Shown here piece after piece: positions 1 through 6,608 of a DNA stretch of 9,000 nt. Location: contig CAZMRG010000128.1 in assembly GCA_964568655.1 (NCBI GenBank), positions 1 through 9,000 of the forward strand. The letters run 5' to 3'. Below the pieces are notes generated by a model, which was given only the letters and a program-made list of their open reading frames with translations, was not told where the DNA came from and ran no database searches. The DNA is from CAWFKW01 sp964568655 (GTDB lineage Bacteria; Bacteroidota; Ignavibacteria; Tepidaquicellales; OLB5). Numbering within the stretch: position 1 is the stretch's first letter; each line of letters starts with the position of its first letter. A program made the position numbers and the translations under genes.

Positions 1-176
1 TTTTCATCCATATGTGCGTCTTTAACGCCTATTTGTTTTAGCTCTTCAACGAGGATCTTTCCAAGATCCTTCTGTTTATCAGTTGACGGACAGGTATTTG
101 ATTCAGGGTCCGATTGTGTATCTATCTGAACGTATTTTAAAAACCGCTCAACGCAAGTAAAGTTTATTTCTTTCAT
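1..176 (-). CDS. pepT: Peptidase T (tripeptide aminopeptidase), N-terminal part, cut by the window edge
   Basis: Reading the minus strand from ATG at 174-176 gives 58 codons before the window ends, with no stop. The residues VERFLKYVQIDTQSDPES followed by CPST and a helix ending in EELKQIGVKDAHMDE match the start of PepT, in which 'ERFLxYVxxDTQS...PST' precedes the 'L...EL..xG' helix. PepT is a cytoplasmic dizinc M20-family exopeptidase that releases the N-terminal residue of tripeptides. The metal ligands and catalytic acid lie outside the window, so activity cannot be judged. No Shine-Dalgarno sequence is visible before the ATG. A terminator between this gene and the upstream secreted-protein gene suggests a separate transcript. 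Other M20 peptidases are possible, but the DTQS...PST pattern favours PepT. Confidence 0.85.
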   Translation of the reverse strand, partial: MKEINFTCVERFLKYVQIDTQSDPESNTCPSTDKQKDLGKILVEELKQIGVKDAHMDE

Positions 177-192
177 AGAATTAATATTTCAG

Positions 193-218
193 AAAAGGCA
201 GGCCAATAACGACCTGCC
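193..218 (-). terminator. Rho-independent terminator upstream of pepT
   Basis: On the minus strand, GGCAGG (213-218) pairs with CCTGCC (197-202). The stem extends two pairs inward, one of them G-T, leaving a 6-base loop. It is followed at once by TTTT (193-196). It sits 44 bases after the stop of the secreted propeller gene and before the pepT start, the right place to end the upstream transcript. Confidence 0.65.
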
Positions 219-228
219 CAAAATGATT

Positions 229-246
229 TGCTCAATTATTTGAGCA
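229..246 (-). terminator. Second hairpin in the same terminator region
   Basis: TGCTCAA (minus strand, 240-246) and TTGAGCA (229-235) form a perfect 7-bp stem with the 4-base loop ATAA, 16 bases after the stop codon of the propeller gene. No uninterrupted T tract follows (the next bases are AATCATTTT), so it may be an mRNA 3' stabiliser or an auxiliary hairpin in front of the better terminator at 193-218. Confidence 0.4.
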
Positions 247-262
247 GAATTTATCCAGTAAT

Positions 263-1945
263 TTATTTTATTAAGATCATTTTCCTGGTCTCGTTAAAAC
301 CATCGGTTGTTGTAAGCTTATAAAAATAAACGCCGCTCGAGACTGAGCTTGCATCCCAGCTTATTGTATGCTCTCCGGCTTCATAATCTCCGGATATAAG
401 ATTAGCGACTTCTTTTCCTGTAATATCAAATACGCTTAACGTAACGTTTGATTTCTTCGGAATGCTGAAATTTATGTTCGTAGTCGGGTTAAACGGATTC
501 GGATAATTTTGCATAAGTTCAAACTTAGCGGGAACGTTTCCTGCAACCGGCTGAATGCCTGTTGTAATATCAATTACCGCAGTATATATATCCATATCAA
601 AACCGCCCGCTCTTTCGTCGGTCCAAACTGGCACTACTTTATTGCCCCAAAAATCAACGCCTATATAATCGCCATACCTAACATCGGTATTAGGCGTAGC
701 GGTTGGCGATTGCTGAGAACTCATTACTTCATTCGTAAACGTTAAGCCTCCGTCATTTGAACGCGCCAGCCAGGCTTCGATAGTGGTATTATTTGGAGTG
801 TTTCGCGTGTCAAAAAATACGATTGCTATTTTACCTGAATCATTAACTGCAATCCATGGCCACGCCTGTACTTTGCCGTTACCTACCGCATCATTGTTTA
901 TCCTGAGCGCTGTTGACCATGTTGATCCATGATCGGTTGAACGCGTAAAGAAAATATCGCCTGCATCATTTCTGCCATCACACCATGTAACATAAACATA
1001 TCCGTTTCTTGAGCCGCCTGAAACATCAGCGGCAATGCTCGGGAATGTAACATTTCCGGTTTGTCCCCACGGAATATTAGCAGATGGCCCGTTAGCAATT
1101 GAAGTGGGCGTACTGAATGTCGCGCCTCCGTCGGTTGACTTGCTGAAATACTGATTGTTATAATTTGTCCATATTACATAAACCTCGCCATTGGCTCCTA
1201 CAGTTATATCTGAACCCTGGCCGTTTGTGCCTGCGGTGCCAACCGTTACAGGGGTAAGCCATGTTGCCCCGGCATTGGTTGACCTGATAACCCTGATATC
1301 TGCGGCATTGTTCAGTCTGGACCAGCTGATATATATATTGTTTCTAAACGGACTTCCCGGAGTCAGATCTGTGGTAACCATTTCTTTATCTTCGCCCTGG
1401 CCGGATGCTAATACCTGCCCTGTTGGAAAGGTCATTCCTCCGTCAGTTGATTTGTAAATGGCAAGAACATCATTTCCGTTTGAATTATTCAAACCGATTG
1501 TGGTAATGTAAAAATTTCCTGCTGTATCAACAGTAACAGAAGCATCGCTGTTTCTAAGAAGCCCGCCTCCAAGCAATGTTGAATCAAGCAGTAAACTTGC
1601 CGACCATGTAGCGCCTGCATCGGTCGAATAACTGTACCCCACTCTTCTGATAGCCGGATTTGAACCGATCCTGAAATCGCGCCATGCTGCCACCACGCGG
1701 TTTGGATTTTTCCTGCTTATCTTTACCGACGGCTCGTTTTGCGGCGCTGAATTATTAGAAATATTTACATTTGAATAAAGCAGAGCATTATCATACGATG
1801 GCGGATAGTAAACGTAAGGAGGCACAACTAAATTCGGATTGTAGTCGTTGCGGACATCATGCGACTTCGTAAATCTTACATCCTGTGAATAAGTGAACGA
1901 AACAAAAAGAACTAAACATAAAATAGTAAATTGAATCTTCTTCAT
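263..1945 (-). CDS. Secreted Asp-box (BNR/sialidase-like) beta-propeller protein with C-terminal type IX sorting domain
   Basis: This 560-residue protein starts at ATG (1943-1945) with a signal peptide: MKK, a hydrophobic core to about residue 18, and likely cleavage near SFTYS-Q. Six Asp boxes (S-x-D/N-x-G-x-T-W/F) begin near residues 107, 166, 222, 270, 336 and 396. Their spacing of 48-66 residues fits a six-bladed propeller. From about residue 473 comes a Por-type sorting domain: QNYPNPFNPTT, then IPKKSNVTLSVFDITGKEV, SSGVYFYKL and a C-terminal RKMILIK. The family precedent is export across the outer membrane by the type IX system, with removal of the tail. The fold is shared with sialidases, but the classical FRIP motif is absent (FRIG at 91-94), so enzyme activity is unproven; it may be an adhesin or glycan-binding protein. 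It lies 29 bases after the zinc-ribbon gene, with which it may be co-transcribed, and ends before tandem hairpins. Confidence 0.88.
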   Translation of the reverse strand: MKKIQFTILCLVLFVSFTYSQDVRFTKSHDVRNDYNPNLVVPPYVYYPPSYDNALLYSNVNISNNSAPQNEPSVKISRKNPNRVVAAWRDFRIGSNPAIRRVGYSYSTDAGATWSASLLLDSTLLGGGLLRNSDASVTVDTAGNFYITTIGLNNSNGNDVLAIYKSTDGGMTFPTGQVLASGQGEDKEMVTTDLTPGSPFRNNIYISWSRLNNAADIRVIRSTNAGATWLTPVTVGTAGTNGQGSDITVGANGEVYVIWTNYNNQYFSKSTDGGATFSTPTSIANGPSANIPWGQTGNVTFPSIAADVSGGSRNGYVYVTWCDGRNDAGDIFFTRSTDHGSTWSTALRINNDAVGNGKVQAWPWIAVNDSGKIAIVFFDTRNTPNNTTIEAWLARSNDGGLTFTNEVMSSQQSPTATPNTDVRYGDYIGVDFWGNKVVPVWTDERAGGFDMDIYTAVIDITTGIQPVAGNVPAKFELMQNYPNPFNPTTNINFSIPKKSNVTLSVFDITGKEVANLISGDYEAGEHTISWDASSVSSGVYFYKLTTTDGFNETRKMILIK

Positions 1946-1974
1946 TTGGAGCGTATTTAAATTATTAAAATAAA

Positions 1975-2211
1975 TTATTCGTTTAGTATATCTGAATTGA
2001 ACCTGTATTTTTCAATAATTTCAGGGTCATCTGTCCTATCGATTATTTCCCCGCATTTCTGGCACTGGAAAACAACTTCGATAGGCTTGGCGCTATATGC
2101 CATTGATAACCAGAATAACCCCATTTTTGAATATCTTGTCTTAGCGGTAATCATCTGATCGCCAATCTTATATCCGCAGCTGCATTTGTGGGTATTACTT
2201 GCAATATCCAT
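1975..2211 (-). CDS. Small Cys-rich (zinc-ribbon-like) hypothetical protein
   Basis: I do not recognise a named family. The chosen start is ATG at 2209-2211, giving 78 residues; a TTG two codons upstream (2215-2217) is possible but less likely. Numbering from the ATG, the visible features are a CSC pair (residues 10 and 12), a central stretch with aromatic and hydrophobic residues (GLFWLSMAYS) and a CQKC pair (50 and 53), followed by an acidic C-terminus. C-x-C plus C-x2-C can make a four-cysteine zinc site, as in small zinc ribbons, though the first pair is closer than the usual C-x2-C. There is no signal peptide and the central stretch is too short and polar for a confident membrane segment, so a cytoplasmic protein is likely. 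It lies 99 bases after the transporter gene and 29 before the propeller gene. Nucleic-acid or protein binding is only a guess from the fold type. Confidence 0.7.
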   Translation of the reverse strand: MDIASNTHKCSCGYKIGDQMITAKTRYSKMGLFWLSMAYSAKPIEVVFQCQKCGEIIDRTDDPEIIEKYRFNSDILNE

Positions 2212-2310
2212 ATTCAAATATAAATATATTTATGTTGCATTTTAATGCATATTGTTAATTGTTCATTTTGACTTTGCAGCCAAAATAACGCATCAAATTG
2301 CAAAATTAGG

Positions 2311-3564
2311 TCACCTGATGAACAGCAGCCAAATGAGTAAATACAATGGAATCAGTATCGGGACCGAATACTTAAATATATATCCCAAAAAGCCCGGAGT
2401 TTTAATCCCCAGGTGCTCGGCAATTGATTTGACCATTAAATTCGGCGCATTGCCAATGTATGTAGCGGCTCCAAACAAAACAGAAGCGACAGATATAGCA
2501 ATGGCATGCCCTTCGTGTGACAATATGAATCTGAGGACTTCGGCTGAATTATTAAAATCCAGGCCGAATGAACCCATAGAGGCTGTTAAAAATGCAAGAT
2601 AAGTGGGAGCATTATCAAGAATGGATGACATTATACCGGTAAACCAATAGAACTGAGAAGAAGTGTTAAGGCCGATCTTATCTGAATGCGCAACCAGCGC
2701 TTCAAGCGCAGGCGACATTGTTACAAATATTCCAAAGAAAAGCCATGAGACTTCTTTAATTGGATGAAAACTGAATTGGTTTATCCTGTGAATCTCTTTA
2801 TTTGTGAACCTGTAAGAAACTATTGATACTGCGATCATTATAGCTTCGCGAACAAAGATAGGCTTTGTCAGAAAAACCGATGCTATTATAACGCACATTA
2901 AACCTGCGTTCAGCCATCCTTTGAAAGCAAGCTTTTCCTTTTCTTCCCTTGCCCTGTCAGTATCGGGTTGTTTCCTGAAATTATTTAAGTCAAAAAAATA
3001 AAACAGCAAAAGCAAAGCTGAGATGACAACTACCCAGATTAAAAACGTCCTTTGCCCAATCCAGAAAAACGGGATTCCTTTTAAGAATCCAAGGAGAAGC
3101 GGCGGATTCCCGATTGGGGTAAGCAGCCCGCCTGCATTTGAGACTATAAATATGAAAAACGCGATATGATATGCAGAAAAACGATTTCGGTTTGTACGGA
3201 TAAAAGGACGAATAAGGATTATCGAAGCTCCAATTGTGCCTACAAGGTTTGCCATCACAGCGCCTGTTGCCAGCAGAGCAATATTTCTTAGAGGAGTTGC
3301 GGAACCTTCAATTTCAATTAATATGCCTCCTGAAACAACGTAAACGGAAAATATGAATGAAATGAACATTACATATTCTTCTATCGATGCAAGTACCGCA
3401 GCCGGACGGCCCGCGAACAGGTAGTATATAACGACAATAAGCGCAAGAGAAACCGAAACGATTGAATAATTCCTATTCCACCATTTGGAATTTATAAAAG
3501 GCATTACCGCTATTGCTACAAGCAGTAATATGAAAGGCAATATGATTAGAAGACCCGCTTCCAT
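2311..3564 (-). CDS. NhaD/CitMHS-type ion transporter, putative sodium:proton antiporter
   Basis: This is a 417-residue, highly hydrophobic inner-membrane protein with roughly ten or more membrane segments and a charged cytosolic loop at about 192-216 (RKQPDTDRAREEKEK). It has the paired signatures of the ion-transporter superfamily. The first is SNAGGLLTPIGNPP at 142-155. The second half has SSILDNAPTYLAFL at 313-326 and YIGNAPNLMVKSIAEHLG at 369-386. The 'N-A-G-G-x-x-T-P-I-G' and 'D-N-A-P' patterns are those of NhaD-like and 'putative citrate transport' (CitMHS_2) proteins, usually labelled sodium:proton antiporters. The substrate cannot be decided from sequence: Na+/H+ exchange is most likely, while dicarboxylate or citrate transport is the alternative. 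The ATG at 3562-3564 has no Shine-Dalgarno sequence. It follows nuoM by 52 bases with no terminator seen, so the two may be co-transcribed. Confidence 0.85.
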   Translation of the reverse strand: MEAGLLIILPFILLLVAIAVMPFINSKWWNRNYSIVSVSLALIVVIYYLFAGRPAAVLASIEEYVMFISFIFSVYVVSGGILIEIEGSATPLRNIALLATGAVMANLVGTIGASIILIRPFIRTNRNRFSAYHIAFFIFIVSNAGGLLTPIGNPPLLLGFLKGIPFFWIGQRTFLIWVVVISALLLLFYFFDLNNFRKQPDTDRAREEKEKLAFKGWLNAGLMCVIIASVFLTKPIFVREAIMIAVSIVSYRFTNKEIHRINQFSFHPIKEVSWLFFGIFVTMSPALEALVAHSDKIGLNTSSQFYWFTGIMSSILDNAPTYLAFLTASMGSFGLDFNNSAEVLRFILSHEGHAIAISVASVLFGAATYIGNAPNLMVKSIAEHLGIKTPGFLGYIFKYSVPILIPLYLLIWLLFIR

Positions 3565-3616
3565 AAAATTTCAATTTTAGAAAGTGAGTTAAAGAATTAG
3601 GGCTGTATAAAAGACG

Positions 3617-5146
3617 CTAAGGAATACTGAGCGCATTCTTCTTCGCGTAATTAACTTCTTCTATTACTTTATTTATCGATGCTTCTGATTTGCTCAGGAA
3701 AGTGTTCGGGTAAACTCCGATCCACACAATAAAAATAAGCAGCAAAACTCCGCTGAATATTTCGCGTTTGTTAAGGTCCGAAACCGTCTTGTTTTCATCG
3801 TTTGTAATTGGCCCCAGCATTACTCTCTGGTACATCCATAAAAGATAAATAGCGCTCAAAATTACGCCGCTTGATGCTACAATGGCATACGTATGGTTTC
3901 CTAAAATATCAGATTTGAAAGTGCCGACTAAGATCATGAATTCGCCCACAAAACCATTAAGCCCCGGTAAACCAATTGATGAAAGACAAATTATAAGAAA
4001 AATAGAACCGAATACCGGTATCGTTTTTATTAACCCGCCGTAATCAGCTATCATGCGCGTGTGCCTGCGGTCATATATAAATCCTACAAACATAAACAAA
4101 GCGCCTGTTGAAAGTCCGTGGTTGATCATCTGTATAAGGCTCCCCTGCATAGATTCAGTCGTAAGCGCTGCAAGTCCCAGCACAATGAATCCCATATGGC
4201 TAACCGAAGAATAAGCGACAAGCTTTTTCATATCTTTTTGAGCGATACAAACCATCGCTCCGTATATAATACCGATTATTCCCAGAATCGCGATAACGTT
4301 CGCGTACCTTATAAACATTAACGGGAAAAGTCCCATTGAATATCTTATTAAACCGTAAGTTCCCATCTTCAGAAGAACGGCCGCTAAAATAATACTGCCT
4401 GCGGTAGGCGCTTCGGTATGCGCGTCGGGCAGCCAGGTATGCAATGGAAAGATCGGAACTTTGATTGCAAAGCTGAGGCCAAAGAAAATAAACAGCCACA
4501 ACTGTATCTTGACGGGGATGTAAGCCGAGACTTTTTTTATTTCAGTGTAATCTGTCGTAAATTTCTGGAGCTGCGGCGTAACGTAACTTGAGAGCCATAT
4601 TATGGCTACAAGCATCAGTAAGCTGCCGAACATTGTAAACAGGAAGAACTTTATATTAGCGTAATATTTGTTTTTGCCTCCCCAGAAACCAATAATGAAA
4701 TACATCGGAATCAGGATCAATTCCCAGAACACATAGAACAGGATCAGGTCAAGAGATAAGAAAACGCCGAACAAACTTCCTTCCAGTATTAGGAACAGGA
4801 AGAAGAACTCTTTAACTCTTGTATTCACCGAACTCCACACCCCAAGTATCGTAACAGGAAAGATGAATGCAGTAAGCAGGGCAAGAAGCAGCGATATTCC
4901 GTCAACGCCCACAAGGTAGAATATTTTAATATCTACTACCCATTGATGGCGTTCCATGAACTGAAACCCCGGGTTAACACCGTCGAATATTTTCAGCAGG
5001 TACAAAGCCACGCCAAGCGTTATGACCGAAACAGCCAGCGCATAATATTTTATAAGCTTATGTCCGTCTTTACTGAAGAACAGTATTGGAATTGAAAGCA
5101 GTATCGGTAAAAAGATCAGGTAAGAAAGTATATTATTATTTAACAA
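3617..5146 (-). CDS. nuoM: NADH-quinone oxidoreductase subunit M (complex I antiporter-like subunit)
   Basis: The 509 residues equal the length I recall for E. coli NuoM. It is an inner-membrane proton-pumping subunit of complex I, with about 14 predicted helices. Key residues are present: Glu142 in FWELILIPMYF, Lys229 in FAIKVPIFPLHTWLPDAH, Lys260 in AAVLLKMGTYGL, and Glu402 in NGFVGEFMILVGTF, corresponding to the Glu and Lys residues of the half-channels and central axis. The quinol oxidoreductase signature region (HTEAPTAGSIILA, then QKDMKKLVAYSSVSHMGFI) is intact. The start is probably TTG at 5144-5146: a stop codon lies three codons upstream, and the first ATG would remove the first two helices. 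Unusually, nuoL and nuoN do not flank it; its neighbours are an aminotransferase (44 bases upstream) and an ion transporter. It may serve complex I encoded elsewhere or be an extra copy. Mrp-type antiporter subunits are related, but the motifs fit NuoM best. Confidence 0.93.
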   Translation of the reverse strand: MLNNNILSYLIFLPILLSIPILFFSKDGHKLIKYYALAVSVITLGVALYLLKIFDGVNPGFQFMERHQWVVDIKIFYLVGVDGISLLLALLTAFIFPVTILGVWSSVNTRVKEFFFLFLILEGSLFGVFLSLDLILFYVFWELILIPMYFIIGFWGGKNKYYANIKFFLFTMFGSLLMLVAIIWLSSYVTPQLQKFTTDYTEIKKVSAYIPVKIQLWLFIFFGLSFAIKVPIFPLHTWLPDAHTEAPTAGSIILAAVLLKMGTYGLIRYSMGLFPLMFIRYANVIAILGIIGIIYGAMVCIAQKDMKKLVAYSSVSHMGFIVLGLAALTTESMQGSLIQMINHGLSTGALFMFVGFIYDRRHTRMIADYGGLIKTIPVFGSIFLIICLSSIGLPGLNGFVGEFMILVGTFKSDILGNHTYAIVASSGVILSAIYLLWMYQRVMLGPITNDENKTVSDLNKREIFSGVLLLIFIVWIGVYPNTFLSKSEASINKVIEEVNYAKKNALSIP

Positions 5147-5190
5147 TGCTAATCAATATTTAAATTATTGTGTCAGTCAGTTGATTTAAG

Positions 5191-6519
5191 TTATATCTTA
5201 TGATTTTCATGGAACAGTTTCAGTCTGGTTTCAAGCTCAGGGAGCTGGCTATCTGCAATTAAAGAAACGCATGCTCTTATGCCCTCTTTCCTTGTGCTCC
5301 CGGTATTAGAAAGCGAAATGGCGCTTATTCCGTAATAAAGAAATTCTTCAATCAGTTCTTCGCCGCTGAACGCCGGGTAAGAAACGGTAAAATAGAATCC
5401 ATCTGCTATGGGTTCTCCGTCATCTTTATCATATACGATGTTGAATCCGTTTTCGGTAAACATTTTCTTCATGAGCCCGGCTCTTTTGCCATAGACCTTT
5501 ACCTCTTCTATAAAATCGTATTTGCCGTCGTTCACCGCTTTTAACATCGCCGCCAGCGCAAACTGCGTTGAATGTGTAACGCCTGCTGAAACAGCGTAAG
5601 CCGCGCCGTAAATAAGCGCATGTCCGAAATTTGTACTTGTATAGAATCTTGACAGGTCCGGATAGTCAGCGCCAAAAAGCTTCTCTGATATTACTATGGA
5701 ACCTACCCTTTGTCCAGCGTAACTGAATATCTTTGAACTCGAGATAAGAATCATATACAGGTCGGTGAACTTCGCAATTGTGGGTTGGAACGGGGGCTCA
5801 CCGGGAGCATTATGCTCCCTCCTGAAATCCATTTTGAAATATGCAAGATCCTCGATTGGAATAACGTCATACTTTTTACATAACTCAGCAATAATGCTGA
5901 GCTCAAGATCGGTAAAACATATCCAGCTCGGATTATTGGGATTTGAATATAACAAAGTCGAGACGTTTCCTTCAGAAAGAATACTATCCAGCTTATCATA
6001 TAAAGCGCTTCCCCTATACTCATAAACATCAAGGCTCTTTTGCTTTAAGCCCAGAACATTCAGCTGCTGCTTGTGAACCGGAAATCCCGGGTCAAGAAAA
6101 AGCGTATATTCCTTTGTTTTATTAACCCGTGCAGCCGTTAAGAAAGAAATGAAGCTTCCGCTGGTTGAACCGGTGCATGGAACAATACAATGCTCCGGAA
6201 CCTTGATATCCAAAAAAAGTTTTACAAATCTGGACATCTCGCTCTTTAGCTCAGGTATCCCTTCTATACTGGGATATAAACTGGCGATTCCGGTATCAAG
6301 GCTTACTTTTTCAGCTTCAATACCAACTTTTGAAGCGGGCAGGCCGGGGACACCCATTTCCATTCTAATGAACTGGAATCCCGAGACCTTTTCAATATTA
6401 TTGATCAAAGTACGTACCTCTCTGATAGAGGCTTTACCTATGCTCTTTAATTTGCTTTCAGTAATTTTTTGCTGAACGATATGATAATCTATTGGAGTGT
6501 TTATAACGACATGTTTCAC
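5191..6519 (-). CDS. PLP-dependent aminotransferase, class I/II (fold type I)
   Basis: This 442-residue cytoplasmic enzyme transfers amino groups using pyridoxal phosphate; the substrate is unknown. Visible landmarks, in order, are LYPSIEGIPELKSE (81-94, the 'Y....G...LR' region), CTGSTSG (115-121, phosphate-binding loop), SNPNNPSW (192-199, the NPNNPT motif), Asp224 and Tyr227 in PIEDLAYF (ring contacts), the Schiff-base lysine Lys263 in SSSKIFSYAGQRVGS with Arg271 as phosphate ligand, and Arg415 in GIRACVSL, a likely substrate-carboxylate arginine. The start is GTG at 6517-6519: no in-frame ATG or GTG occurs between it and the upstream stop at 6613-6615, and the next internal ATG would delete about 50 residues. 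A short ATG-to-TGA frame overlaps this start. It follows an aldehyde dehydrogenase gene by 89 bases, and the pair could handle an amino compound and its aldehyde; this is inference. Confidence 0.88.
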   Translation of the reverse strand: MKHVVINTPIDYHIVQQKITESKLKSIGKASIREVRTLINNIEKVSGFQFIRMEMGVPGLPASKVGIEAEKVSLDTGIASLYPSIEGIPELKSEMSRFVKLFLDIKVPEHCIVPCTGSTSGSFISFLTAARVNKTKEYTLFLDPGFPVHKQQLNVLGLKQKSLDVYEYRGSALYDKLDSILSEGNVSTLLYSNPNNPSWICFTDLELSIIAELCKKYDVIPIEDLAYFKMDFRREHNAPGEPPFQPTIAKFTDLYMILISSSKIFSYAGQRVGSIVISEKLFGADYPDLSRFYTSTNFGHALIYGAAYAVSAGVTHSTQFALAAMLKAVNDGKYDFIEEVKVYGKRAGLMKKMFTENGFNIVYDKDDGEPIADGFYFTVSYPAFSGEELIEEFLYYGISAISLSNTGSTRKEGIRACVSLIADSQLPELETRLKLFHENHKI

Positions 6520-6530
6520 ATTTTCACCAT
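6516..6530 (-). promoter_or_regulatory. Four-codon frame overlapping the aminotransferase GTG start
   Basis: On the minus strand, ATG (6528-6530) opens a frame of ATG GTG AAA ATG followed by TGA (6516-6518). The TGA shares two bases with the GTG start of the aminotransferase, a stop/start overlap like those used for translational coupling. It may let ribosomes load at a better codon and reinitiate at GTG, or it may be chance. No Shine-Dalgarno sequence stands before either codon. Confidence 0.25.
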
Positions 6531-6608
6531 AGTAGTATAATTCAGAATAATATTTCGACGTAACTATTAAATAAATAAAGAAATTAATCCATTTGCCTAA
6601 ACTTATTT

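Noticed and set aside
2204..2220. TATATTTG on the minus strand, matching the Bacteroidota -7 promoter box
   Set aside because: It ends only two bases before the ATG of the zinc-ribbon gene, so transcription would start inside the coding region; no matching -33 element is convincing.
2252..2602. 116-residue plus-strand frame
   Set aside because: It mostly lies antisense to the transporter gene, whose conserved motifs are certain; the rest is AT-rich intergenic sequence.
4200..4499. 99-residue minus-strand frame inside nuoM, and other long frames on both strands inside the large genes
   Set aside because: They overlap well-supported proteins in other frames, have odd composition (rich in Arg, Tyr and Ser), and show no recognisable motif.
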